This document shows positions 34,201 through 45,827 of a stretch of DNA of 64,000 nucleotides, in pieces. Each line of letters opens with the position of its first letter. Positions within the stretch are counted from its first letter, which is position 1. Under the pieces are notes generated by a model that saw only the letters and a list, made by a program, of their open reading frames with translations, did not search any database and was not told the DNA's origin. Source of the stretch: Ophiobolus disseminans (lineage: Eukaryota > Ascomycota > Dothideomycetes > Pleosporales > Phaeosphaeriaceae); assembly GCA_010093685.1 (NCBI GenBank), contig MU006239.1, forward strand, positions 766,110 through 830,109, in the 5' to 3' direction. The position numbers and the translations under genes are program-made.

Positions 34201-35919
34201 AGCGATACCGGGAGTGAAGCTAGATTCCGGAGTAGGCAGTGAAAACATCACATGAAGAGCGAGACCAGCTGCGGATGAATAGTGGAATGAGCTCTGTGTC
34301 TGAGATTGATGCTCATGCTGTGGAATGGAGTCGGAGAAGATTGGGTGAGGTCAGATGGTGTCCTTGGGTCGATGAGAAGACGCGAGAAAAAGCATCGAGC
34401 TGTAAATGCAAAGCATGATGGGATAGTGATAGTGGTGGGTGGTGTGACAGTATAAAGGTATATAGGCGCTCAAATGTGCTGTGCCGCAGAGACTTAGCGC
34501 TTATAATCACGAATAAGATAGTAATTTGATGCTCCCCTATTTACTACATGTACCCCGCCAGACGATGCAGTTATAGCAAAGCAAATCAATGCTGGACCAA
34601 GGTGGGAGGTCGTAGTGTAGCTGTAGCTGGGCGTGCAGAGAGAGATGTGCATATCAACTGTGATCTAGTCACCTTCTCCAGCTCTTGGGGCCACGGCCTA
34701 CGAGACATTTGCACCGCTCCTCGTTCCCCAAACATGCTTCACACGCCTTCATCCCACAACTATTTGAGCTATTCATCCCTCGATTTACGCAATAGCCCGA
34801 ACTCCTTGCTGAGTTTCCGAACTTACAGCACTTCAAGCACTGGTAGCCCTATGGAACAGAACCAGTGCTCAAGAACCTGGTACCAACTTTCCCACTCTCT
34901 CAGAACCCGGTTTCCATCCGGTCTCTCTTAAACCGGTGGAACCGGGGTGTTTGAACCTGGTTTTGGTCGGGAATAAGGAGAGCCCAAAGGATCTGATAAG
35001 GAGCAAATTCTAAGTGTTCCTCACCAGAGTTGAGGCCTTGGCGATCCTCGGATAGCCACCTCTTCCTGGTTCTCAACACCAGATGGATTTTGAGCTCATA
35101 TTCACTCGATTCGTCAAAATCCGACTTTCTCATGGATGTTCAAGTCTCTCAGAGGTGGTGATGGCCCCTGAGGGCGTTGAGCCTCTAGGTCCTTAAGCCT
35201 CTAAGTCCCCACCTCTCTGCTATGGTACCCAGCCCCTGAGTGAACCAGATTTCCTTCACCTCAGCCACTCTCTCAGCCAATGAGAGGCCCTCAAAAGAAC
35301 CCGGTTGCACTAGTCAAAACCGGCTCGTGCGCCGGGTTGATAGAACCCGACTTTGCTCCTTAGGGGGACCGGCGGCAAGACGGGTCTATAGCGTACGCGA
35401 GGCGCCAGTTGTGGAAGGGTGCATGGTACGGGACACGCAGGGTACCCCGAGACTGAGCAACGGACTCGACGTAACACTTCAGGCCCCGCTCGTGGCGTTC
35501 CACGGCCTGGAGCAGGCCTTGCGACGACAGCTGCTTCGTGACCGAGAGCGGCGCAACCGACCTAGAACCCCACATTCAATCTCAAGAATCATGACCTCCA
35601 TCTAATCAACCATGGCGGAGAAAACTTGCAACCAGGCCTCAGCTTCCATGACACCTATTTTATGCGCTGACTGCTTCTCGCGATCCGCTCTCTCGCCCAA
35701 TGCTTCACTTAGTTGATCAACTCTATCAGTGGCCTTTAAGTCGGTTCCGCTTTCCTAATAGACAAGGGACCGTTTAGCATTACGTCTGTGTTAGTAACTA
35801 TCACTAGCATCGCTAATAAGAAGTTCAACAATAATGTAGGCTTGTTTGTTAGCGTAGGTACGGCCTTGCCTTTAGGCCTTAAAGTTCATAGTGTAATCCT
35901 AATACTAGAAAGATATGCC
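34201..35919. other. Transposon-like remnant, no intact gene
   Basis: 34880-34975 and 35260-35360 are dense in ACCCGGTT/AACCGG words in both orientations, suggestive of degraded terminal regions. 35740-35910 is AT-rich and RIP-like. No domain identified. Confidence 0.35.
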
Positions 35920-36572
35920 TTATACACATTCCCACTCCGATGCTACTGCGAGGCCGTCTGGGATCGTCTGGAGGTCGTCGAAATAGGCCCTCATAGCCTC
36001 TGTATCTTTTTGTGAGGATTTCTTGATTTGGTTCTGAACATCACCGTACTTTAACCATATTTGGAATTGTGGGCGTTTGACGGTTGAGTAAAGGAGCCGA
36101 AGAAGCGTTACTGGGTCCGGAAAAGATAGTTCTATGTCGACTACGAGCCTGATAGAAGAAGGCAAATCCATCTGTCGTGCGAAGAAGGTTTGAAGTAGGG
36201 CTCCTACCTGGGACCCACGAACCAAACTAGTGCTCCCGAGAAGTATAGAGAGAAACTCGTTGCGGATTTGCCCACAAGATTGCGCCAAACTCATCTATCT
36301 CCTCTTACAACAAGCAGTTTCCTTTGATACTTTTGTAGTGTCCGAGGTCTTCGGCAATGTTCGTAGATGGCGTTCCGAATCTCTGTATCACGTATCAATT
36401 GATGAGCTCAAGCACAAAGATGCCCCATACCGTCTGGTAAGTCTAGAAATCAAAACGGATGGAAGGCTGTCGGGATGTTGTCAGGCACTTTGATGCGTTT
36501 GCGAGGCGGAACAGTAGCATTGCTGCCTCTTTTACGCCGAGTCATATCGCTGGGTAAGCGCAGAAAAGGTGA
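35920..36572 (-). pseudogene. LPxEIRNxIY-type fungal protein, broken
   Basis: Minus-strand pieces resemble a large fungal family whose members start with a basic segment and an EIRNxIYExC motif (F-box-like) and continue with a (S/T)LxQxCxxIRxEF motif. Here MTRRKRGSN lies near 36570, EIRNAIYEHC near 36370, and after a frameshift and a TAG stop MSLAQSCGQIRNEFLSI begins at 36294 and runs to 35920. Spacing and order match, the frame does not. I infer a pseudogene of unknown function. Confidence 0.4.
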
Positions 36573-37242
36573 AGATCGGACAGGAAAGATGAGAGTCTTA
36601 GACAAGCCGCACTCCTGAACCGCTATGACCACCGGAACAGGCACCAGGGCCGGTGCCTCCTATCTAGGTAGTGCTGTGCCTGTTAGCACGCGTGCAAATT
36701 TCGCTGTCGCCTACTGCATCTAGGGTCACCCCCGCACTTTTGAAACAGGACGGCATCCAGGAAGTAGTTTGGAAATTTGCCACGCTGTCAAAGTTGTCAA
36801 CAAGCCAGCCAAGCCAGCTTCAGCCATTACCGGTATTTTAGCTGGCTGGAAACGCCCTTGATCCGGGAACCACTATCCTTCGCAATCGCGCCATGTGCTA
36901 AGAAGCGCCACAACGCGTTGGAGACCAGGGCATTAATAGCAACCCTGTCGACCTAAGCAGTTTTAATATTCAGTAATGCGTACGGAGCTCAGCCGCTTCC
37001 GCGGAAAGGGTAGACTTTACACCGAAACAAGACCGTGCGCCGCCTGCCAACCGAGCTGCCCCGACAACACGAGGCTAGGTGCATGGATTTTGCCACAAAA
37101 AATTGTTGACTGTCTTGGAATCCGCGCAATAGGGCTTCATGCGTCATACATCAAGGTCCGAAAGTCACGGGATTTTAACCGCCTGACGATGTCAGAAGCC
37201 AATCGACGAGCACTACCGGTAGCAAGCGTGTTCATCTCACGT
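36573..37242. other. Intergenic, no supported gene
   Basis: A 144-codon plus-strand frame at 36976-37410 runs into the LTR at 37243 and is not credible as a gene. Nothing else recognised. Confidence 0.4.
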
Positions 37243-37397
37243 TGTAAGCCCAGGGCACCTTACATGGTCACGTGGATTATCCATCAGCCAATCAGCCCAC
37301 CACTTCATGTATATAAGCTTAGATCACGGACACCTCAGTCCACCAGACAACACTACACCTTACACTACACCTCGTCTCCTGCTCCCAACTGCTTACA
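37243..37397 (+). mobile_element. Solo LTR, family A, second copy
   Basis: Begins TGTAAGCCCAGGGCACC and ends CTGCTTACA. Internally it carries CCAATCAG and TATATAAGCTTAGATCACGG, which match the copy at 3572-3723. The flanking five bases (CACGT and ACCAT) do not match, so the target duplication is lost or the element was rearranged. Confidence 0.75.
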
Positions 37398-37669
37398 ACC
37401 ATGGCCATGATATCAATAGTACAGTGAGCCAATGTTGCTAGGTCTGTTCCAGCCTAGACTAATCTCACATGTGAGCATGCTTACTAGGTGCGTAGAGTTA
37501 AGTAAGCTGCGCGCGCGACCTATACGTCAAGCCTCCACGAAGCAACAGCCCTTCTAGTACATTTAGGAAACAATTTTCCTTTTCCCGCTGCTCTTAGTTT
37601 CATCAAACCTTCCTTATCAGGCTTGCCAAGAGGGTCGGATAGCAGGACTCTGGGACTGTCACACTCTTC
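37398..37669. other. Spacer between LTRs
   Basis: No gene recognised between the solo LTR and the copia 5' LTR. Confidence 0.4.
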
Positions 37670-37824
37670 TGTTGGAGTGGCAGGGGCCACTTGGCCAATC
37701 AGAAGCCGCAGAGGAGAAGCCACCTCAAGTGAGGTAGGTGTGACAGGCTATTATTTGGGTATATAGCTGCCTCTTTGGCGGAGATTAATCCATAGCTTGT
37801 TAACTCAACTCATCTTCTTCAACA
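37670..37824 (+). repeat. 5' LTR of the copia element
   Basis: A 155-base segment starts TGTTGGAGTGG and ends TTCTTCAACA, so it has TGTTG...CAACA inverted ends. It includes CCAATCAG near 37694 and a GTATATAGC TATA-like box near 37760. The primer site follows at once, which fixes its right border; the left border rests on the TGTTG terminus only. Confidence 0.7.
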
Positions 37825-37839
37825 GGTTATGAGCCCGGG
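37825..37839 (+). promoter_or_regulatory. Primer-binding site complementary to tRNA-iMet anticodon arm
   Basis: GGTTATGAGCCCGGG lies directly after the LTR. It is complementary to the anticodon stem-loop of initiator tRNA-Met (containing CAU), not to a tRNA 3' end. This is the half-tRNA priming site known from Drosophila copia. Confidence 0.65.
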
Positions 37840-38089
37840 TCTTCCAACCCGGCGTTCCTCCATCTCAACTACAATCATCTGAGTATTGATTGCACCACTA
37901 CGTCACACACACACCCGGCTACACCAGTCACCGAGCCCTCCACCACAAGGCACCTCAACTGATTGCACTACAACCGGCTGCTGTCACTGACACCTACACA
38001 ACCCCAACAACGCATTAAACGCGTTGATACTGCGTCCCTCACCTCGATCCTGCCGCCCCTCTGGAAACTGGTTTCCTGATTGCCCAACA

Positions 38090-40720
38090 ATGGCTTCCAA
38101 ATTCCAGTTCAAATTCTCGCCCGAGTCGCTACCAAAGCTCACCTCCCGTGGCAACAATTACCCTGAGTGGCGTTCAGCATAGCAGATTGCTTTCCGCTAC
38201 GCAGAACTCTGGCCGCTTGTTGGCGGCAAGACCAAACGACCGACCATGGAAGGCGACGCCCAGGACACCTGGGACGCAAACGACAACAAGGCCCTCGTTA
38301 TGCTCATCTCAGCCGTGCACAGCGACTTGACTATGTCGGTCACCAGCTGCAACACGTCACCTGAGGCGTGGGCCCATCTCACTGGCCATTTTGACCGAGA
38401 CACTGGCAACATGTCCATCACCCTCTTCCGCAGCCTGACCAACCTCAGGTACAAAGACGGCGACAACCTCCGCCTCCACCTCAATGAATTCCATCAACGA
38501 TGGACCCGCATGGCCAACCGCTGCGCGGCCTTGTCCCAGACCGTGGCAAAAGCCATGACCAGGATTTTCGAGTTGGACGAAATCAAAGGCTCCTTCTTCC
38601 TCTCAACATTACCTGACACAATGGACACTATCATAGACAACCTGAGCACTCGCAACGTCACCGCCTTCAAGGACATCGAACCAAAGATCCTTGACGTGGC
38701 CGACAAACACTCCCTTGTCTTGACCGACTCGACCGCCTATGCTGCTAGGCAAGCCGCCGCACGCTCAAATCGAGGACCTCGACCCACACAGACCGCCGGC
38801 ACTACCGGTCCACAAGAGTGAATATGGTGTTGGAAACATGACCTGACGTTTGTCGGTCATGTCTACACCAACTGCAGGCAGCTCCAACGACACAAGGAGC
38901 AGCAAGCCAAGGGCAAGGACGGTAAGGGCAAGGACGGATAGGACAAGGGTAAGAGAGACTAGCCACGACGACCGCGCGACAGCGTGAAGCGACACAAGGG
39001 CAACTCAGCCGACGCCGACTCTGATTGGGACTCTGACAACGACGTCACTGAAGTCCACGCATTCTCAGCAGCCGCACCCACTACCGTTGACCTGACAGAC
39101 GACGCCTCTGGAAACCAGCTCCTAAACCAACCAAGGACTACGTCGCTCAACCAGAACGGCAAATGCTCACGCGAAGATGTAAGTGCACATGCCGCCATCC
39201 CCCAACCCTCAGTCAAAGACTCACCCGTTTGGCTGTTTGACACCGGTGCCTCACGGCATATGTCTGGCTGCTCAGATGACTTTGCCTCCCTGGCCCCGGC
39301 CAAGGGCTTCATCAGGGTGGCTGGCGGCATCAAGCTACCCATTCAGGGCATTGGGCTCGTACAACTGAGGTGTCGGTTGCCTGATGGCTCTACCATGGTT
39401 GGAGAACTGACCAAGACCCTCTACAGCAGTGAGCTCTACAACACCCGCCTGTTCTCCTGGACCTCTGTCCGCCGACAATACAGCCTCTCAAGCCATGGCG
39501 ATGATATACACCTGGTCAACAAATGCGGCCAAACGGCCTTATGGGCCAAGTTCCAGGACGGCATCATGAGGCTCCAGACCGAGTCACCACTGGCAGCACG
39601 CTCGCCCAAGGACGTCATAGCCTTGCAGGCGATTGAATCAGCCAACAACTTACCTGTTGGCGCCAGTTTTGCCTCCTATGACGATTTCCACCACTCAGTT
39701 GGTCACCTCAACGTCCGCAACCCTGAACGCATCTATGCCGACGGCCACATTGTACCTCCAAGACCTATGGACTACAGCTGTGACTCATGCAGCTTGTCCA
39801 AGTCTACCCACACTCGGCCCATCTCTGCTCCGCGTCCCCAGCCAACAAAGCTGTTCGAATTCATACATACAGACCTCTCTGGCAAGTTTTCAAGACCCTC
39901 AATTGGTGGCGCACGGTACTATATCTCGTTCATCGAAGACTCCACACGGGCAAGCTGGGTCAGGTTCCTCAAACGCAAAGCCGACGCACCACAGGCAATC
40001 AAGGATTTCATTGCTTACGTCAATACCCAATACCGCACTCAGGTGCAGCAAGTCGTTGGTGCTGTCATTGGCTCAGTCATCACCCAGGTCAAGTCAGACA
40101 ATGGCGGTGAGTATACGTCGGGGGACTTGAAAGCTTTCGTTGACAAAGAAGGCATTGTCCACAACCTTGTCCCGCCTTATCACCATGAGCTCAATGGGGT
40201 ACCTGAACGCTTCAACCGTACTGTCACTCAGATGGCCCGAGGGATGATCTGGACTGACGATCTGCTCCACCTCTGGGCAGAGGCAGTCCACACAGCCAAC
40301 TACATCAAGAACCGGGCACCACACTCAACTGACAAGCTGCACCGGACACCTTATGAGCTACTCCACAAGACAAAGCCAAGAATCAGCCACCTCCACCACA
40401 TCTTTGGGGCTGACTGCTTTGTCCACATCCCAGTGGAGGCTCGACAACCTGGCACCAAGCTACTCCACCTAGCAGAGAAAGGACTTTTTGTCGGTTATGG
40501 CCACAACAACAAAACCCTGAGGGTGTACATCCCAGAGCGCAATGTGGTCATAGAGTCACGCGATGTCCGCGTCAAGCCGGTCAAAAGCCGGTTTTTGGCG
40601 CCTCTGCTTGAGCTGGTCGATCAGCCAGAACCCTCACTCAAGCCACCTGAGCCAGTTTCAGGGGACACAAAAGCTAATCAACAGTCAAAAACAACCACTC
40701 TCCGTTCCTGTGATGGTTAG
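38090..40720 (+). pseudogene. Copia Gag-protease-integrase polyprotein with premature stops
   Basis: A single frame starts at the ATG at 38090 and has stops at 38180 (TAG for the Trp of WRSAWQ-like gag), 38819 (TGA), 38938 and 38957 (TAG). It is then open to 40720. Gag: WDANDNKALVMLISAV and FRSLTNLRYKDGDNLRLHL, as in copia-type gag. Protease: WLFDTGASRHMSG. GAG-pre-integrase: HHSVGHLNVRNP, then CDSCSLSKST. Integrase core: FIHTDLSG, VKSDNGGEYTS, LNGVPERFNRTVTQMARGM. It stops before reverse transcriptase. The stops are of RIP type and confined to the gag half. Confidence 0.85.
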
Positions 40721-41856
40721 ATCTGAACCAATCAGGAACGGGCTTGTCTACCTTCGTCGTGTATGCAGGTTTGGGAGTTTGGGCCATATCTTCTTAGGGC
40801 CAAAAGACCGTGCAGGGCCTGCGTGCATCAACCGGTAGAGGACTAGAAAGGCGGTAAGGCAACTGGAGGACTTTTCAGCCTCATGGGAAGTGTGCACGAT
40901 AAACCGCACATCAGCCGTCCTATATTGACCAATAAAGAAAGACTCTCAGAGTAGCTTCAGCTAGTCCCTCAGTGGCGGCCGAAGCGAAAGGAAGTCGTGG
41001 ATATAGGTACGTTAGCACGGATTTGAAACCTCAACCGGCTCCCTTGTAAGCGACCTTTTCCATGCAACCTATAATTGACTTCAATGTCCTGAGCGTCATG
41101 CAGCAAGCATAATCAATTAGAGGCAAAGCGCTTATCTTGTTGCTGGGAGGCCTAGCGAAGATCCACGTTCTAGTCACTAACCGAATTGCTGCGCCTGATT
41201 AGAATTCTCATCAGCCGTACGAATTTGGTTGCATGTGAATTGATCTACCAATACCCCTCCTGCTTCATGCACGCTCGCACACGCCTGCTAACACATCACG
41301 ATCATGCATAACTAGGCCGCGACTCTAAGGCGAGCGGAAGATGGTATAGTATGGTCGTCAACATAAGAACAAGAGTATGTCCCTCTTATTTTCCTCCGTC
41401 CCATCCTTTGTTTCATAACTGAGCCTACTACCAAACCTACCCTCTTCCACCTTAACAGCTCGGAAGCTGCTCTGCAACAAGACACAATATGTGCACTTTT
41501 GAATCTTTGCCAATCACTCGTGACGATGGTACTAAAGGCACAGAGAAGGGACAAAAGAAACGCGACTGCGAACAGTCCAGGTGTCCAACCTCTACGGCAT
41601 CCCAGAAGTAACGAAATGGTACAAACCCTTGTCTCGAATGCTAGGAACCTAGCTGATATGCATTAGGAGTGTTGGCCAAGGATGGAAAGCGTCTGATTTA
41701 AGCAGCAAATTCTCCTCCTGCATGTTCAACACATGTTTGGAGTATTACTTGTAACACGTCACCTAAGAAAAGGATCTATTCAATCATTTTGATAGCTTTG
41801 TATATCAACCAACCAACTTCCTTCTAATGGACTGTTCCTCCCTGATTAAAGATGCT
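40721..41856. other. Intergenic between copia relic and kinase-like gene
   Basis: No supported gene; short frames only. Confidence 0.45.
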
Positions 41857-42588
41857 TTATTCAGCTTGCCCATTCACCACTGCCTCGCTCCGTATCCGAT
41901 CGATCGCGCACAAGTCGATTGAGAAATCAGCGACGTCGATACCGTTAGGAATAGGTCCTCCTTTGGCTGGTAGAGATGCTCCATGTTGAACACAAGAGTC
42001 AAAATCGATGATGACCAGATCATTCCTATCCTTCTTCCGAAACATGATGTTTTCGTCCTTCAAGTCACAATGTATGAGACGCAGTTTGTGGAGATGTTGC
42101 ACACCCATACTGATCTGTCGGAAACAACTCTCGTCAACCTTTACACCTCTTTCTACCCGTTCCCATAGTGTCTCAGCGTACTTGTCGAAGCAAAGCCCTA
42201 TGATACGGCCATGTTGGATTTTGCAGCCGCGGTAATGAGCTATATTCTCATGGGGAGAGGCCAAGAGTTGTTCGCAGATTTGAGCCTCCTGAAGCAGTGT
42301 CCGGCTGATCAAATCCGAGCCTTTGTAGGCATTGAGGCTGGGTCGTTTGACAAAGATATCGCGCCCATTATCAATGTTGGTGAACTTTGTGAGAGTATCC
42401 TGGTATAGTGGGAAGATGTTTTCCGTCGGGATTCTTGTTGAGTTGAGGTCTTCGATGTTCACGTTTGTTTCCCGCCGCTCTGAGGTAGCGAAGAAATAAT
42501 CATCGCCTTGCTTGAGGATGACCACAGTGCAATCAAACACTAGATCCGGCTGAAAATTCCAGCGCTCGCTCTTGGAGTGGATCTCCAT
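41857..42588 (-). CDS. Small protein-kinase-like protein
   Basis: A single-exon frame of 243 codons begins at the ATG at 42586-42588. The N-lobe is reduced; FVKRPSL may hold the ATP-binding Lys, and LLQEAQICEQL the paired Glu. The catalytic loop is intact (LIHCDLKDENIMF, about residue 172) and is followed by VIIDFDSC, so the usual DFG is DFD. The C-lobe is very short and ends soon after PNGIDVADFSIDLCAIDR, whereas typical kinases have 250-300 residues for the domain alone. Fungal genomes carry many such mini-kinases of unknown role. It may be active or a pseudokinase; no membrane segment or partner domain is seen. Confidence 0.75.
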   Translation of the reverse strand: MEIHSKSERWNFQPDLVFDCTVVILKQGDDYFFATSERRETNVNIEDLNSTRIPTENIFPLYQDTLTKFTNIDNGRDIFVKRPSLNAYKGSDLISRTLLQEAQICEQLLASPHENIAHYRGCKIQHGRIIGLCFDKYAETLWERVERGVKVDESCFRQISMGVQHLHKLRLIHCDLKDENIMFRKKDRNDLVIIDFDSCVQHGASLPAKGGPIPNGIDVADFSIDLCAIDRIRSEAVVNGQAE

Positions 42589-43223
42589 GGCTCAGTAATG
42601 CCGAATATGTTGGATGCGAAAGCGAAGAACGATAGTGTGTGCAGCGAAAAACGATAGCCCATCTACCCTTGAACCGTTGTTCTGATAATTTGTAGTGACT
42701 AGGAGGTAGCAAAGGATGAAGGACACGAAGGCTTTAAGCTGAACGTTGATCGTTCACGGCATAAGCGGGCGCTCAGATTGTTTCACAGACAACACAAGTG
42801 GGCACAACGAGAACAACCACTGTGTAAACGACTCCACATGTGCTAGATTGTGTCGCACAAGTGACGTTCTCATCGGCCCAAGATAGCGGATGGAGGGGTA
42901 TCCCAACACCGCTACTTAGAAGGATAGACCGGTCAGCAGACTCAAGAGCATTGCGTTTATCGCTAAAGTAGATTATCAAATAGTGGTTAGGGCGAGGAGG
43001 CATTTTCGGCGTTGACTGTTGTCGTACATGCCTCCTGGCTGCAAGGGCAAAAGCAACGTCGTCCGGACTATGTGTGCGGGTTCGCGTTGAGTTTGGGGAA
43101 GTTTACTGGCCGCGAGCCTCGCATCGCCTCGCCAACCACGCGCTAGCAGTCCGCGCCAATTCCACTTGCATCCGCCTACGCGTCCAGCCCCTCATCGCCC
43201 ACGATTCCCCGACTCTTGCAAGC
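42589..43223. other. Intergenic between divergent genes
   Basis: Shared upstream region of the minus-strand kinase-like gene and the plus-strand nuclease-like pseudogene. No further gene recognised. Confidence 0.4.
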
Positions 43224-44841
43224 ATGCCCTCCTCCCTACCCACCTCACCAAAAATTGACGAGACAGCTGCGCGTGTCCGCGACTGGTTGGAAATCGAGCC
43301 ATCTATCTTCCCCGACCGACCACACCCTGAGCAACGAAAACGTCGACGCGACGGCAACTCCAAGTCAAACCATCTAGAATACATGGACCCTGGAAGTCCT
43401 AAGCGGCGGAAAGGAGACGAGATGACATCTTGCCCGGCCAGAGCGTGTTGCACGCGGGCAGCGTCATCGAGCTGAATGAACGGACCACACTCAGCAGCCT
43501 CAGTGCTGGCAGCAAGCGCTCCACAAGCCCAATACGGCAGAAGACGCTGCTGAGGACCGCCCGACCTCCTATCCTACAAGATCCTCTCTCGAACCCTTCA
43601 ATACCAGTTCCCGCGGACGTTGCACCGCGACTTCGCGCATTGCGACAAAGGCTCGGCCGTCGCCATACGTCGCGATTTATACCCGCCTGCCTTCAGACTA
43701 AATTAGAGAAGGAGCCAGCTTTCCAAACCGCCTTAGTACACGAGCCTATCGACGACGATGCCTACGACGAGAGCGACGAGAGCGACGAGCGGCCGGCGGA
43801 ACTGTGTGCGCTTGTCGTCGAGCGGGCGAAGGCTGTGCTGCAAGGCACACAGCTCTGCACAACATACAATAAGGACGAAAATGCGTGGTGTCTTGATGTT
43901 GTCATCCCGCTGCTGGACCTTGCCATAGTGTTGCACGGCCGTGACACCTTCCGATGTGAGAGCGTGCAATCGCAAGGCATCCAGTGTTGGTTTGGATTGC
44001 CAGCACGTGATATGATATCATTCTCTGGACCGTGCTCCGTATAGACCGTGCACACTCCCCCCCTTGTATATAGATTGAGAGCTCTCTCTCTTGTAGTTAA
44101 TCATCAATGAACAACTCACCTTTCTAATCAACATCCAGCCCGCGTATTTACCTCGAGCTGTGGACCCGTTATCGCGCACACCGAAATATCTCTTCCGCAA
44201 GACCGACTTTTGTTTCTGCTACTCTCACCTCCACCCAAAATACGCAGCCCTCTACGACCGCCTGCAAAATGCCACCATCAGTCACACAATCGACAACTTC
44301 ACACAAGCCGCGGCACTGTTCTCAGGCATTGAGGTCAAACCACCCAATGGTGGGGCCGTGGAGGCGCAGGTTCAGGTCAGCATCTGGATGGCGGCAAGTC
44401 TGCGCAAGAAGGCGGATCTGGCCCGGTGTGCGATACATACCCGCAAAGCGCGACATCCCCTCACTTGACAAAGCCATCGACGTAGCATCCGCCAGCGCGC
44501 GAGCCACCTCACCCAGCGACTGTCTTCCCGACCTCTCCGCCCTGATCGAGCCAGGCGTCACAATCATTGGCCCTGAGCACAAAGTCTACTACGGGTTCCT
44601 CTCCACACCTGTTGTCTCCGACAACCCTGGTAGCGGAACAGTATCGGTGCTTGGACATGACGAGCGGCTCCCGCTCCTGATGACGCAGACAGTGCAGGGC
44701 ATTTTCCAGCTGGCGAGACTATGCGGGGATATTTTGGAATATGGTATGGATGAGGGCGTGGAGGGGTTTTGGGGCGCGTTTTTGGGTCCAGTGTTAGAGG
44801 GCGTTACTCATGTGGGTAAAGGGGCAATGGGATGGTGGTAA
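43224..44841 (+). pseudogene. PD-(D/E)XK nuclease-like fungal protein, broken by a solo LTR and frameshifts
   Basis: Starts MPSSLPTSPKIDE at 43224. A frameshift near 43410 moves the frame to LPGQSVLHAGSVIELNE. Then come the segments typical of the fungal PD-(D/E)XK nuclease-like family: NKDENAWCLDVVIPLLDLA and SVQSQGIQ. There the frame is interrupted at 43985-44133 by a solo LTR, and it resumes with PAYLPRAVDPLSRTP, RKTDFCFCYSHLHP, SIWMAASLRKKADLA. A second frameshift near 44430 leads to IPSLDKAID, IIGPEHKVYYGFL, GIFQLARLCGDILEYGMDEG and FWGAFLGPVLEG. Removing the LTR and one target copy restores the frame at that point. The biological role of the family is unknown; this copy should be non-functional. 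Confidence 0.75.
43985..44133 (+). mobile_element. Solo LTR (TGTTG...CAACA) with TCCAG target duplication
   Basis: A 149-base sequence starts TGTTGGTTTGG and ends TTTCTAATCAACA, with TCCAG immediately on both sides (43980-43984 and 44134-44138). It contains a TATATAGA box. Its ends resemble those of the copia LTR at 37670 but the body differs, so it belongs to another copia-like family. It interrupts the nuclease-like coding sequence. Confidence 0.85.
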
Positions 44842-45453
44842 GGCGTTTGGCGGCGTTTGTTTGGAGTGGGACAGTTCTTGTTGAGTTTGAGGAGATTTGC
44901 TGGCCGCAAATTTCCACCTCCAAGCCTCCACCTCAAACAACTCACCGTCTTCAGGACAATCCTACATAGGTTATATATGCACCACTTCGCCGAAGAGAAG
45001 AAGGAAATGATGGCTTGCATGTAACAGCTGTTAGCTATGGGCCCTATGTTGGTCCTCTATCACTTGGCGCTTTGAGGGATACACAGCTGTCGATAACCAA
45101 TGAAGAAGCTCTGCGTGTCCCCAGCTTTAACAGTATGTGCGGATGTGCAACTGAGCTGTTCGAGCTTAGTTTATAGTGCATTGTGATTGCTCCAGCCAAC
45201 TCTTGTGCGAAACCGTAAGGCAGATGCTGCTGAAGCCAAGTTGAGTCCTGGTGTTGTATTGTGAATATGTAATAGTGAATGACAACATTTTCAACCATAT
45301 AACTATTCTGTTGAGAATGTATGGGTTCAGTCCAGATTCGTGGAAGGAAGGGCCGTGGTACCTCCGCTGTGAGGGAGGCACGGCTAACTGTAACGTCCTT
45401 AAGTGAAGTTGGTGTGGCCTCTCACACGACAGAACACGATAGTCAATACAATA
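44842..45453. other. Intergenic, no supported gene
   Basis: Only short frames; nothing recognised. Confidence 0.45.
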
Positions 45454-45575
45454 CAGTAGTGACCGAAATCGGTTTCCGGTTTGTGCACTCCGTTTATTCT
45501 CAGCGTATGGCCGTTTGAAAGAGCGCTAAGCTAACAAATATTGATTTTCAACAGGGGCCTTACCTTGATTGTAAA
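45454..45575 (+). repeat. Transposon end-like repeat (CAGTAGTGACCGAAATCGG)
   Basis: Preceded by TA and starting CAGT, as Tc1/Fot1-type ends often do. Its reverse complement recurs at 58228-58340 over most of its length, including the GACCG-AA-CGGTTTCCGGT core and the following GTGCA(C/A)TCCG block. Probably a MITE or the end of a lost element. Confidence 0.6.
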
Positions 45576-45827
45576 TTACAGTGTAATTTTAGCAGAGAGT
45601 GTCGGTGCTAGACGGTGAAATAAGCAGCGACTTATTGGCTGGAGCTTCCAGCGCAAAATAAGCGAGAAGTTTAATTCACAAGCGGCTGATGCTTGGCGCG
45701 ATCTAAGAATAGGCCCTTTTTCGGTATTTGGCTGAGTCCCACCCCGAACTACACGATTCCTCACCTTGCTCACTTATCATCATTAAAAATTGACGCCCTT
45801 TTGGACCTGACCCTTTTTATTGCACGT

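Larger units (their letters stand above)
37670..40720 (+). mobile_element. Ty1/copia retrotransposon, 3'-truncated
   Basis: Order: 5' LTR (37670-37824), primer-binding site (37825-37839), leader, gag, protease and integrase up to 40720. This is the copia order (integrase before reverse transcriptase). The reverse transcriptase, RNase H and 3' LTR that should follow are absent. The element cannot move by itself. Confidence 0.85.

Noticed and set aside
43985..44138. Treating this segment as an intron of the nuclease-like gene
   Set aside because: It starts TG, not GT, and has LTR termini with a perfect 5-base target duplication.
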